From: Litsea cubeba
Lineage: Eukaryota; Streptophyta; Magnoliopsida; Laurales; Lauraceae
Assembly: GCA_012931725.1 (NCBI GenBank)
Contig: CM022949.1
Coordinates: forward strand, 51,872,728-51,936,727
Length of the DNA: 64,000 nucleotides
Direction: 5' to 3'
Positions within the stretch are counted from its first letter, which is position 1; each line of letters starts with the position of its first letter. A model generated the notes under the pieces. The model ran no database searches. It saw only the letters and a list, made by a program, of their open reading frames with translations, and had not been told where the DNA came from. Of this stretch, positions 21,942 through 32,757 are shown piece after piece. The translations under genes and the position numbers were made by a program.

Positions 21942-24544
21942 TCAAGAGGATGCAGGAGGATCATCAGCAGCGTTATCCTCAACTTCAATAACCTCTTTCT
22001 CCACTGAGGCGGACTCATTTGCAGTGGTCTCGGGGACATTAGTAGGGGCCTCGGGAGCAACGGGGGCATAGCTCGACTCCGAGCCCGAGAATCTGGGTGG
22101 ACTTATGAAGGACAGGTTGTCCTCGGGGATTCCTACTCCCTTCAGTGCAGCACGCCATCCCATTTCCCAGGACTTGTCCTTCACGACGATGACTTGAGCT
22201 TTATAGTGAGCCGTTATCTGTGCCGCCCCCTTCTCTATGGCAGCGTTGAATTTTGACTCAAGCCTGGTTTTAAATTCATTCTTCATCCGCTCAAGTTCAT
22301 TCGCTCTCTAGGCCTCGGCCTGGAGTTTGGCTTCAAAATCGCTCTTCAGCTTCTCCAGAGAGGCCTCGAGCTCGGCCACCTTCTTATTCTCGATTTCTGT
22401 CTCGACCTTGTCCTCTTTGAGCTTCATTTTGTATCCATCTTTAATATGTACCAGCTGAGTCACCATCTGATTGTTGTCATCCAAAGTCGCTTGAAAACCA
22501 TTCTTCTCCGTCTCTAGCTGGGTGATCGCGGAGCTATATTGATGGAGCCTGTCCACAGCAATCAAGCTTTTCTGCACCGTCTGTCGAAGAAATAAAGTTA
22601 GAGAACAAAAGCCGGAATGAAACGCTTAGCAAAAATTGAAAAAGCAAGAAACAAACTCACCATGAAGGTAGACCGAATCAGCGACATCATCAGCTTGCTG
22701 TCGTCATACTTCTCCAGTATAGCCATGTCCTTTGGCAAGTCATAGGCTCGTCCAAGCGCTTCAACGATGAGGGGATCGGCCTTGCAGAGAATGTGATCCT
22801 TAACTGTCATCGGTCTCCTTTCCTCGAGCAGGAAGCTCGGCCTCCAGAGATTCTGTGAGGACCCGTCCCTAGACATACCTGGTGGGACCCAATTTGACCA
22901 AGTCAACCATAGGTTATCCTAATTACAGATGGACTTCCCTTGGAGAATTATGAATTTAACCATAGGATGACCCAACTACCCGTGGCCTGACCCATTACCC
23001 ATTAATTAAGAGGGCACTTTAGTCAAACCCTACCCCACCTTAATCCCATGTGAGCCCCACCTCACTCATCTCACTCTCATCACACCCCCCATCTCATTTT
23101 CCCCTTTTTCCCCATTCCCTATTCTAGGTCACGATGGAGACCCTTTCCCCTCTCCTCATTCACTCCACACCAACACAACACAGCAGCCCCTCCATCTCCA
23201 TTTCTCTCATTCCTCTCTTTCTCTCATCTCTCTCGTTCTCTCTTCCTCCCTCACGGCTTGCTGCCACTTCGCCGGACGCCGTCGTCGCCATCACAACGCC
23301 GGCCATCTTCTTCTCCTCTCTCATCTCGGTTCTCTCTTTCCCTCATCCCCCTCATCCATCTCTTCTTCTCCCAACCCTTGCCGCCCACTGCCGCCGGACT
23401 CCGAGCACGGCGCCATCGCCATCGCCGTGGATGATCTCCTCGATCACTGGCAGCAACTCCACCTCTCTTTTCTCCATTTTTCGTTTCTTCTTCCCTTCCC
23501 TGTTTCTCTGTTTCCTTTCTCTGTTTTCTCCTTCTCCCTTAATCCTCTCTCACTCCTCCCAGCCAACGAAATTACCCAGCCCCTCCATTTCTCTCTATTT
23601 TCCATTTCTTTCCCTCTCTCTCTCTCTGTTTTCCCCATTCTTCCCCTTCACTGTCTTACTCTTTCTCTCTAATTCTCCATTTCCATCTCTCTCTATTTCC
23701 CCCATTTCCCTTTCTCTGTTTCTCTCTTTCTTTCTCTATTCTTTCTCTTTCTTCTCTCTCCCTCACTCACTTCACTCACTGCCCACAAGACTGAGCACCC
23801 ATCTCACCATTATCTCTCTCTCTTTTTAATTCTTTCTCTATGTACTCCATTCTTTCTTTCTTTTTGTTTTCACCCTTTCCCTTACCCAATGAACCACCAT
23901 CATCACCACTAATTTAGTGGGCCACCAATCAAGTGGGCCCCACAACCTTCGATCATCACCATCATCTCCGCATGGACCCCACAAGCTTCTCATCTCCAAT
24001 TTGCAAGCCACCACCCCATTCCCTTCATTGTTTGGTAAGCCCTTCTTCCCCTTAGGTTTGGATTAATAATTGGGTGTAGTAGTGTGTTTAGTAGCTTAGA
24101 TCTTCCCATTGATTTATGTTTTAATTTAGTTTTACTTTGCTAATTATTCCTTAGGTTTGATTTGTTGGGCTTTGAGCTAGTGCTTTTGGATTTGGGCATC
24201 TCCAACGAAAGGCAAGTAGACATGCTTAAATTCTTTAATTAAATTGATTAACATGCTTAGATTGGTAATTACTGTCTTTTATGGATGTTTGGCATGATTT
24301 CTGTATTTGGATGGTTGATTGGATGATAAGATGTATAGAATTGTTAGTCTAAGCTCTTTTTATGTGTATTTGGCCATTGATGGATGAGAATCCCTCATTT
24401 GGAAGATCAATGGCCCACTTGTGATGAGATCATGATATAGGAGATGTGTTTGATGTTTGGAAGTGTTTGGTGAATATTGGAATGAAAAGGGAGAAATCCA
24501 GGAATTACGGTACTTGCAACAGTATTCAGCTAGGCAGGGCAGGT

Positions 24545-24768
24545 TAGCCGAGCTCAGAGCAGGTTTGCCGAGCTCAGTGCCTAGTTGGCCGAGCTCAGAG
24601 CAGTTTGGCCGAGCTCAGTGCCTAGTTGGCCGAGCTCAGAGCAGGTTAGCCGAGCACAGTGCCTAGTTGGCCGAGCTCAATGCCTGGTTGGCCGAGCTCA
24701 GAACAATTTGGCCGAGCTCAGTGTCTGGTTGGCCGAGCTCAGAGTAGGATGGCCGAGCTCAGTGTATA
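24545..24768. repeat. Minisatellite, 22-23-bp unit, ~10 copies
   Basis: The unit is GCCGAGCTCAG(A/T)GC(A/C)(G/T)... with alternating AGAGCAG and TGCCTAG versions, starting at 24547. The SacI-like GAGCTC core is strictly kept. It lies inside the solo LTR. Confidence 0.9.
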
Positions 24769-25387
24769 CATTGACATTCCCCAGATTTGTACCCTTTTAT
24801 GATTTGATCATGTGTGGGCCCTGTTGACCTTCCATTTGGACTATTTGGGATACGCTATACACGAGTCAAGGGCCGGGCTTAACCTTGACCCGTGTAGCCA
24901 TCTAAGTAGGGTCTTGGGTTGTAAAACGGAACCTGATTCAAGGGTTATGGATGTCTTATGATGCTAAATACCTACAGGAGCACCAAGGATACTTAATAAG
25001 CATCTGGGACTCCGTGATCACTGTCTTAGGTGGAGTGGGACCTTGGACCTGAATAGAGGGGCATCAATCATCGATGGATTTGGGATGTGTGGTATCTATG
25101 TTGATGAAACGGACACTAAGGCTGGCTGGTAGATCCGAACCTTGGATGTAGGCCTTGAGAGGTACTATAAATCAGGGCATTGCACTTAGGCTCTGATCCA
25201 TGATCATGGTCCGTATTGGATGAGATGTCAGGACATGGCACTTGAAGTCCTGACCGATAATATTGGGAACTTAACGATAGATACTAATAGACGGACTGTA
25301 TATTGAGATAATACTAATTAAGCGTATAGAGAAGCGGAGTTTACAAGGGTATGCACTATTAACTGTTGGGAACCACATGGATGGACG

Positions 25388-25562
25388 GCGATATTGATCT
25401 AGCACGTAAGTCCAATGACTGGGACTTGGCCGTGGCTATGGATATTGTTGGTTAAGATAGCACGTAAGTCCAATGACTGGGACTTGGCCGTGGCTATGGA
25501 TATTGTTGGTTGAGATAGCACGTAAGACCAATGGCTGTGACTTGGTTGTAGCTATGGACATT
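25388..25562. repeat. Tandem repeat, 67-bp unit, 2.5 copies
   Basis: TAGCACGTAAGTCCAATGAC followed by TGGGACTTGGCCGTGGCTATGG and ATATTGTTGGTT recurs near 25399, 25458 and 25517. The third copy is diverged. It lies inside the solo LTR. Confidence 0.85.
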
Positions 25563-28368
25563 GATGGATTCTTGTACGCTCTTATTCGATGTGACGACAA
25601 CTGTGGGTGGCTATGACCCCCATGGTTGGTGTCAATCGACAGTTGTTGGGACGATGACGATGGGCTGGCTCTGACCCCCACGTCCTTTGTACTTCAACTG
25701 TGGACGTACCTTTGTGTGCTTCTATGTATGTATATTGGATGTATGAATATTATATATTATGGATATCATTGTTTATTGCCTTTAACTGCCGCCGTTGATA
25801 CGGTTGGATCCGGATGCGATGGATACGACTATGGTAATGTCACTTCCTCTGTTTACTTCTGCTACTGATGACTCTGATGTGCTTGTGTGGTTTATCTGAT
25901 GTTTTGATGGCTTCTCTTATCTACTTGTTAGGTTGTATCAAACATCTGTTATATCAATATCTTGATTATCGTTCATGCACTACACTCTACACTGCTTTAT
26001 GTTGCACTCTGATATTCTATATTATTATCGAGATACTAATCATGCAGGTACAGCTGGGATCAGGTATGATCTTCTTTCCTATCTAATGATATAATGTATT
26101 GCCATCTAAACATGCCTATTTGCCTGGCTCATCGAGCCTGACCCAATCCTTGGTGTTTTCAGGTATCTTCTCGTCCGCTTTCTTGATTGGTGGTTTGTTT
26201 GGCGACTGATCCGTTGCCGCAGGGTTCAGAGAATGATGCATTTGGTGCATCGTGAGGCGTCTATCATATAGATCTCTATTCTTTCCTTTTTTTGTAGCTG
26301 GCCGTGTTGGCCTAGGACTGAATAGTTAGTTTAATTATGGAAAGTACCTTGTAATCTTTTAAAGTGAAACAAAATTTTAGGGCCTTGTCCATTTACCTGC
26401 TCATATGAGATTCACACTTGATTATATTATTGGATTTTCCGCATCTCTTAGGTACTTTCTCGTAGCGCCCCGAGATTCGAGGCGCCCGGATTTTGGGGCG
26501 TTACAGATTCGGCCCGGCAGCTTGCGACGCTACGGCCGTACTGGATTCTCCTTCAATCCTGGGCCTTTACTTTACCCGACCTTCCTCCTATGTGGTCTCA
26601 GCTGAACGCTGCCGGACTACTAGGCTGGTCGGCTGGACAATAGAAGGCATAGAGACAGGAGTCTCGACCGTGACAAGATCTGAAGGATCCCTAAAAGGCA
26701 CGGGGGCAAAAATCTCAGCAGCTCCCGCAGTTCCCGAGGTCGAGGAAGTCAGAATTCCAAGCGCCAATGCTTCGACGTCCTCAACCGGCGGACACCAATT
26801 AGGCATCGTCTCCTCCTCCTCTGCTCCCGGACTCGATGAAGAAGGTTGGGCTATCTGTTGCGACTTTCTTCTCCTTAGAGGCACCTCTGGAGACCCGATG
26901 TAGAAGCCTGAGCGCTGGACGCAGATCGGCGATCAGTATCAATTTCAGTCTGCGAAGGTTCTCCCCTTTCTGCCTCGACTCCAATAGCAGCCTGTTCTGT
27001 TTCGGCCCCGGGCTCACCTCTATCCGGACTTCCCGAGATGGCCCGGTCGTCCTTTTGAAATAACCATGATACCTCGGCTTGTACTCTAGAAGCGACCAAG
27101 CCGCTCTGCCGTAGTGGCCGTGACACTCCTTGACCTTCCGAAACCAGGCTTCGTTCCTCGTCCAGATTTACTTGGCAGCTTGTTTTCTTTCCTGAGCGGC
27201 TTCACAGCAAACAGAAGACATCAACTCAGCAAGATAAAAGAAAAGAAAAGGCATGTAAGGTCTAAAAGAGATGGTATTTACTTGGGGCAGTCCCGAAGCG
27301 GCGAGGAACTCGACACGCTCTATCCGTCTCGGCCTCAGTGAACTCCTAGTTCCCAGAGACGTACAGGAGGTCATCCTCGGCGTATTTACTCGAGTCCTCG
27401 AAAGCGTGAACGAATCCATCTCGATTCGGGTTGACTCAGAGGTAATAAGTATTATCTCCGGACTTACACAAATCATAGGCATCTTCGATTGCATGAATGT
27501 CGAGGTCAATACCTAAAATACTATTGAGTTTAGCCATGCCCATTATGATTTTGTATCCATTGGGCATCAGTTCACAAGGGTAAAGGGACCACCCACTCAA
27601 ATGGGTCCTAAGAAGAGGGTCTAAGGGGAATCGGACTCCACCCTTGGTGATGGCTGCCAAAGGGAATGGCATCCAACTCTTAAAGAAGGCACAACTGTTA
27701 TGGCCGACAGGGTTAGCCGGCCTGACGAGAACATTGTCGGGTATGTGGTACACAGTCCTAAAGCTGGCAATCGCCGCTGGATTCTCTAACCAGTGACTGT
27801 AGATGCCCATTTTTACATAAACGGAGACTAGAAGAAGGAGAATGAAAAACCCTAAGAAGAAGCCCTAAATCGTAGACACAGATCAGGCGGGGAAGAGAAG
27901 AACTTACAAAGATAAAGAGCAGGAGAGAAACTCGAACTAGTATAGGTTTAGTCTCAGCAACGGTTCTCTTCGGACGCGCTCTCTTCTGCAAGCTCTCTGG
28001 AAATCTTCTCATTTCTCTAGAAATATGCAAATGAAGAAGAAGAAGGAACAAAGATGTCCCTACTTATAGCGAAAAAAGAGGGGGAAGCATCTCACAATGG
28101 CGCCGTTTCGAAAATTTGAAAACGTCTCAACTATAGCCGTACGCATCGCTTCGGAAAGATAGGGCAGTCAATCAAAAGATGACACGTGGTACCGTCAGCC
28201 CAACATCCGCATCGACCATGCTGCAGCATTCAATTCCATTTATTTACCTCGGGCATGCGGAGCGTCGTCGGATAGAGATCTGACGTCAACAACCGACACC
28301 GAGACAAAGGCTTGCTGTGATTCTCTCGTCTGACAGCTTCCGACCTCAAAGAGTTAGAGAACTCTAAG

Positions 28369-28392
28369 AAGTCAAAAGCTCGGGGGCAATTG
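28369..28392 (+). promoter_or_regulatory. Polypurine tract of the Tat element
   Basis: AGTCAAAAGCTCGGGGGCAATTG ends at the 3' LTR start. The TR-GAG element has the related tract CAGAAGCTGGGGGGCTT at 34133-34149. Plus-strand DNA synthesis would be primed here. Confidence 0.75.
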
Positions 28393-29327
28393 TGTGGGGA
28401 TGTTCCTAAGGCACCAAGATTACATTAGCTCCGGTAACAGTGCTAGCTAATCATATCTCTATCTCGGCCACACGAACCTTGGTAGCAATACCGGGAGACC
28501 AGCCGAGATCAAGATCATCCCCGACCTTGATCATCCTTGACCTCGACATTGTGTCCTGGCCTCGGTGACGCACCACGACATCCACCTACTTAACTGCTAC
28601 GAAGCTTTAAGGAAATGTCGGGGAGTTAGCCAAGACAGATACTGACAGCCAAACTCCCTTGAAGATTCAGCCACGTCATCAGACATATGACAGGGCAAGG
28701 GCATGCGCAGATGAGGCTGAGAAGACATCTTAGCTGCCCAAAATCCTTGACAGATCAGACAGATCAGGATCCAGCGACTATGTCTCCATCGGGGCGAGGC
28801 TCCGGGCAAGATCTGATGAGACTACCGCCGAAAGGCCCAAACAGGGTAAGGCCTGATAAGACCCTCATTTAATGAATTATGGGCCGATTGGACCACCATT
28901 TAATGAAAGGTGGGCCCAATCGGATTGTCATTTATTGAATGATGGGCGGAATAGACTTTCATTTAAAGAAATGTAGGCCGATAAGACTGTACTTCTCAAA
29001 GTACAGATCAAATCAGTGGGCCCCATTGTCCTTTGTCATAGAGATTTCTTCTATAAATAGGAGAAGTTCTCTCCCAATTGAGGTATGCATAATACTACTC
29101 TTAAGCCCTTACTCTTCCTCTCTTCTTCCTCCACCCTACTGTTAAGTCCCTGAATTAACTTAGGCATCGGAGGGCCTTGTGCTGCCCGCAGCTAGGGTCT
29201 CTGACGTTGTCTTCTTCCTGTTCTTTCTCCTCCTTTCAGGTTCCAGACAGGCATTTCATATTCATCGAGGAGTCTCAAGGAGATCCTAATTCCCTCTAAT
29301 TAAGCCCGTAATTTTTAGGCATTTACA
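28393..29327 (+). repeat. 3' LTR of the Tat element (935 bp)
   Basis: Begins TGTGGGGATGTTCC and ends TTTTTAGGCATTTACA. TATAAATAG at 29052-29060. It keeps the ~180 bp (about 28573-28752) that the 5' LTR has lost. Otherwise the two LTRs are similar, with scattered substitutions. Confidence 0.92.
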
Positions 29328-29332
29328 ACGTG

Positions 29333-29699
29333 GGGCTCCACGGTGGAGTTATGGAGACATGCTACGGACAAAGTGTGGGTAATACCTCTAAATGGACGGT
29401 TTGGATCGAGTGATCGACCAATGTTCGTTGTGGATATCATCCCACTGCCGCGTCAAAAGCACAAATCCTCGGTAGGCATTTTTGTCGTGTTCTGGTGAAG
29501 GTGAGGATGAGAGGAAACGTTTCCGAAGCGGTGGTTAGTGGTTACTCTCGTTGGAGGGAAAAGAATCTGGTTTGCAAAACCCCATGAAGCATCCCATTGT
29601 TTTGTTTTTGTAGATCTGGTGGGCTAGACAACACCAAGTCAAAGAAAGAATCCTTGCTCAATTGAGGAAATCTTTTGGGGAGAGAGAGAATTGGAACGT
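29333..29699 (+). other. Host or older sequence between the two retrotransposons; possible exon
   Basis: This is the only non-element spacer between the two LTR retrotransposons. A TTGTTTTTGTAG acceptor ends near 29612. From there one frame reads IWWARQHQVKERILAQLRK and stays open to the insertion site of the next element. If the TR-GAG element is removed and one GTGAC copy kept, the frame continues through 34980-35020 to a TGA. The protein is not recognised and the stretch is short, so coding status is doubtful. Confidence 0.25.
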
Positions 29700-29704
29700 G
29701 TGAC

Positions 29705-30533
29705 TGTGTGGGGAAATTCCCAAGAGAATCCTGGGCAAGGTGCTCCATCCCGGGCCCCCGCATCAGCAAGTCCATCCCGGCAAGTCTATCCCGGCAACTC
29801 CCCACCTCGGCAATGCACGCCTTAGCAAGACCAGATACTCCACTTCGGCAATCCCACTTCGGCTACCCAGCTCGGCCCGACTTCGGCTTCCCAGCTCGGC
29901 GACAGCACCAGGCCCTTCCACTTCGGCAACAGTGCCATGGCCCTACATCTCCGCCAGGTCTCACCCGGCACGACACTCCATCCCGGCCAAGCGCCTCATA
30001 TCGATGAAAGTAGTGAGCACTGACAGCTGTCCTCCCATGGACGCTCAAGCACGCTATGGCCCGTGCGACAAGACAAGGGGATAGCCCGTATCTCCTGACA
30101 GATCGCCGTCCACAGCTCCCAAGGCGCCAGGATATGGCCCTAACGGGACAAGACATGCTACGACGGGACCAGACAGGCTACGATGGGACCGCGCCGCCCT
30201 AGTACCTGACGAAGTGGGCTATGACAAGACAGCCAACAACCCGTTTGCCTCCTCCTCCTCTATATAAACACAGCTACCCTCCAGAGAAAAAGAGGACGCC
30301 ATTACCACTCTGGTATGCCATCTTCTTCCCCAAAAAATCTCCTCCCTCTGCTTAGTTCATACACTAACTTAGGCATCGGAGAGCCCTGCGCCGCCCAGGC
30401 CAGGGTCCTCTGACCTACGTTTCTCCTTCCTTTTCTCAGGCTCCAGGCGCAGGCATCGGTGTCCCTAATCTCACTCGGGTAAGTCCTCTAAGGCACCCCC
30501 CATTATTGTGGGTCGTTATTTTTTGCACCTACA
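29705..30533 (+). repeat. 5' LTR of the TR-GAG element (829 bp), with TATA box
   Basis: Starts TGTGTGGGGAAATTCCCAAG and ends TTTTTTGCACCTACA. TATATAAA at 30261-30268 is the likely promoter box. It differs from the 3' LTR mainly by single-base indels in homopolymers. Confidence 0.92.
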
Positions 30534-30555
30534 ATTGGCGCCGTCTGTGGGAAAG
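30534..30555 (+). promoter_or_regulatory. Primer-binding site of the TR-GAG element
   Basis: ATTGGCGCCGTCTGTGGGAA directly after the LTR end CCTACA, the same class of site as in the Tat element. Confidence 0.85.
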
Positions 30556-30598
30556 TAACATCCTAGCCTTCCCAACCTTCTCAATCTTTCCAAACACC

Positions 30599-31666
30599 AT
30601 GCCTCGAAGAGCCAGAAAGGGAAAGGAACCTATCGCACTGTCGACCCAGCTGCCGACGGTCCCCCGCCGAGAGAGGTCGGCAGCAAAATCTGGTCCAGCA
30701 GGCGACCATCTTCAGGATACTCGGTCGGGTTCGTCCTCCAAGGATTCGACCTCGACTCTACCCTCCGAAAGACGCACCCTGAAGAGCAGGAGCAACCGGG
30801 CCCATGGCGAAGGCTCGGGTAACGACCGCGACTCCAGAGAGTGGCTCGATCAACGCATAGAGCAAGCAGTACGACAGCACATGGAAATGGCCGACTACGC
30901 TCAAGTTCGGATGAACTCTAATGTTTTCGGCGCATCTCCTTTCTCTCCAGAGATCAGAAGCTTCCCCCTTCCCGAAGATTTCAAAGTCCCGAGGTTCGTC
31001 ATTTACGATGGAACCTCGGACCCAGCAGCACACCTCCGGCACTTCAGTCAGAGGATGTCGATATGGGGCAGTGCAGGCCACCTCAACTGCAGAGCCTTCT
31101 CTTCCAGCCTCGGGGACCTCCCCCTAAGGTGGTTCTGCGCACTCCCCCCGGGATCAATCAAAAGTTGGCAGCAGCTCCGGAGTTCATTCTTGACGAAGTT
31201 CCAAGTTTACAGGGTCATCCCCAGGTCAGCCGCCGACCTGATCGCCCTCAGAATGAAGCAGACCGAGAGCATCGCGCAGTTCGCCAAAAGATTCTGGGCT
31301 GTCTACAGCCAGATCGAGAACGCTTCAGAGGCAATAGCAGTCCTGTCTTTCCAGCAAGCCCTCGTACCAGGCAACGAGCTCCGAAGCAACCTGGTCATGT
31401 ATCCCGTGGTCACTACGGCGGCACTCATGACTAGGGTAAATCAATTCATCAGGCGAGAGGAGGACGAAGCCCGAGCCCGGGAGCAGTTCAACCTCCGCGA
31501 CAGCGACCAGTTCGCTTCCAGCTCGGCCGAATCTGCCAGCTCGACGGACGCTTCCAGCTCGGCCGACTCTGCCAGTTCGGCGGACGCCTCCAGCTCGGCG
31601 AACGTCTCCAGCTCGCTAGCAGCCCCCCGCTCCGCAGAAATCTCTTCCAACACGGGGACCAGTTAG
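30599..31666 (+). CDS. Gag protein of the TR-GAG element, intact (355 aa)
   Basis: Structural Gag polyprotein that would form the virus-like particle carrying the element RNA in the cytoplasm. The start MPRRARKGKEP was chosen because the Tat gag starts with the equivalent MPPRSKKGE 50 bp after its primer-binding site; the frame is open further upstream only by chance. Residues 1-75 are basic and Ser-rich. About 110-250 form the retrotransposon Gag core (SFPLPEDFKVPRFVIYDGTS, LRWFCALPPG, QFAKRFW). From about 305 to the end it is a Ser/Ala/Asp repeat tail. The CCHC zinc knuckle present in Tat Gag is absent, and no protease follows. Confidence 0.9.
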   Translation: MPRRARKGKEPIALSTQLPTVPRRERSAAKSGPAGDHLQDTRSGSSSKDSTSTLPSERRTLKSRSNRAHGEGSGNDRDSREWLDQRIEQAVRQHMEMADYAQVRMNSNVFGASPFSPEIRSFPLPEDFKVPRFVIYDGTSDPAAHLRHFSQRMSIWGSAGHLNCRAFSSSLGDLPLRWFCALPPGSIKSWQQLRSSFLTKFQVYRVIPRSAADLIALRMKQTESIAQFAKRFWAVYSQIENASEAIAVLSFQQALVPGNELRSNLVMYPVVTTAALMTRVNQFIRREEDEARAREQFNLRDSDQFASSSAESASSTDASSSADSASSADASSSANVSSSLAAPRSAEISSNTGTS

Positions 31667-31679
31667 GCGAACCCCCTTT

Positions 31680-31910
31680 TCTGTCACTTAGCTTCGACCG
31701 CCCGTCAGCTTCGATCGCACGACCCTCTACCGTCATTTCGGCGGCACGGCCCTCTACTGTCAGCTTCGATGGCGCCGTCAGCTTTGATGACGCCGGCACG
31801 ACCCTCTGCTTTCGGCTTCGATCGTACGACCCTCTACCGTCATTTCGACGGCACGGTCCTCTGCTATCAGCCTTGATCGCACGGTCCTCTACCGCCATCA
31901 GTCATACCCA
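31680..31910. repeat. Irregular tandem repeat after gag
   Basis: Words TCAGCTTCGATCG, ACGACCCTCTACCGTCATTTC and GACGGCACGG alternate several times. Units are of mixed length (~35-70 bp). It directly follows the gag stop codon. Confidence 0.6.
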
Positions 31911-32064
31911 GTGCCACCGAGCTCACCCTGGGGTCCGTTTTAATAATACGCTCAGGCGTGACTCGCCTTCGGCGCCAGAGCAACCAAGTCCTCGGGTAGG
32001 CGCACCAAGGCCCTTGGCCTCCCTCGGGTTAGAGCGCACCCAGGCTCCTTGGCCTCCAAACGGC

Positions 32065-32670
32065 CTAATGCTGGTCCGTCCACGTGCTGGTCTCCACCTC
32101 AACGCTGGGTTTCGGCCTCAATGCTGGTCTTGACCGCATCTAACGACCTCCATGCTGGTCCGTCCAACGTGCTGGTAGCCCACCTCAACGCTGGTTTCGG
32201 CCTCATGCTGGTCTTGACCGCATCTAACGACCTCATGCTGGTCCGTCCACGTGCTGGTGCCCACCTCACGCTGGTTTCGGCCTCATGCTGGTCTCGACCG
32301 CTTCTGACGACCTCATGCTGGTCCGTCCACGTGCTGGTTCCCACCTCACGCTGGTTTCGGCCTCATGATGGTCTCGACCGCATCTAACGACCTCATGTTG
32401 GTCCGTCCACGTGCTGGTGCCACCTCAGCTGGTTTCGGCCTCATGCTGGTCTCGACCGCTTTCTGACGACCTCATGCTGGTCCGTCCACGTGCTGGTTCC
32501 CACCTCATGATGGTCTCGACCGCATCTAACGACCTCATGCTGGTCCGTCCACGTGCTGGTCTCCACCTCACGCTGGTTTCGGCCTCATGCCGGTATCGAC
32601 CGCATCTGACGACCTCATGTTGGTATCGCCTCGTGCTAGCTACGCGCTTCACAGGTTCGGCCTCATGTTG
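32065..32670. repeat. Tandem repeat array 1 of the TR-GAG element, ~80-bp unit, 7 copies
   Basis: CTGGTCCGTCCACGTGCTGGT followed by CCACCTCA(C)GCTGGTTTCGG and TCTCGACCGCATCTAACGAC. Copies start at 32071, 32155, 32238, 32318, 32398, 32477 and 32540. The long open frames here on both strands follow from the repeat and are not called as genes. Confidence 0.9.
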
Positions 32671-32757
32671 GTCTCGGTCCAGTGCCATCGAGACTGCCCT
32701 CGGGTTCGTACACCCGGGCCTCTCCATCTCGGCGAGTGCCAGAAAAGCAAGTGACAA

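Larger units (their letters stand above)
22854..26505. mobile_element. Solo LTR, 3.65 kb, inserted in the Tat antisense ORF
   Basis: Termini are TGTGAGGACCCG... and ...GGGGCGTTACA, flanked by a perfect 5-bp duplication GATTC (22849-22853 and 26506-26510). There is no primer-binding site, pol sequence or second LTR, so a solo LTR fits best. The size and the GGGGCGTTACA end suit long-LTR gypsy elements of the Del/Tekay kind, which I infer and cannot prove. It contains a CT-rich tract (23160-23830), a 22-23-bp minisatellite and a 67-bp repeat. A segment near 24366-24425 (TGGCCATTGATGGATGAG...AGATCAATGGCCCA) matches the LTR at 46372-50504 in reverse orientation. Confidence 0.75.
21942..27810 (-). 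pseudogene. Antisense ORF of the Tat element (gypsy-associated plant protein), split by a solo LTR
   Basis: Read on the minus strand. The start ATG is at 27810 and gives MGIYSHWLENPAAIASFR, followed by VRFPLDPLLR and LYPCELMPNGYKII, the pattern of the 'putative gypsy type transposon' (Transposase_28-like) domain. The conserved LLYVSGN(W)EF motif follows, with its Trp as TAG. Introns appear at GCCCCAA|GTAAATACC (near 27280) and at ATG|GTGAGTTTG (22661) with an acceptor before 22580. The C-terminal exon (22580-21942) is a long coiled coil ending in an acidic tail, with one stop near 22308. A solo LTR (22854-26505) sits in the middle exon. A minus-strand TATA-like box lies at 28061-28070. Antisense ORFs of this kind are known in Tat-clade elements; the function is unknown. 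Confidence 0.75.
13860..29327 (+). mobile_element. Tat-lineage Ty3/gypsy LTR retrotransposon, 15.5 kb, decayed
   Basis: Direct terminal repeats TGTGGGG...TTTACA are flanked by a perfect 5-bp target duplication ACGTG (13855-13859 and 29328-29332). A TTGGCGCCGTCTATGGGAAA primer-binding region follows the 5' LTR and a purine tract precedes the 3' LTR. The domain order gag-PR-RT-RH-aRNH-IN, the second RNase H and an antisense ORF downstream of pol are hallmarks of the Tat/Retand/Ogre clade. All sense ORFs have stops or frameshifts, so the copy cannot move alone. It contains a nested 3.65-kb solo LTR at 22854-26505. Confidence 0.93.

Noticed and set aside
23134..23829. 231-codon open frame
   Set aside because: A CT-rich tract inside the solo LTR gives Ser/Leu/Phe/Pro low complexity with no domain; likely an untranslated leader-type region.
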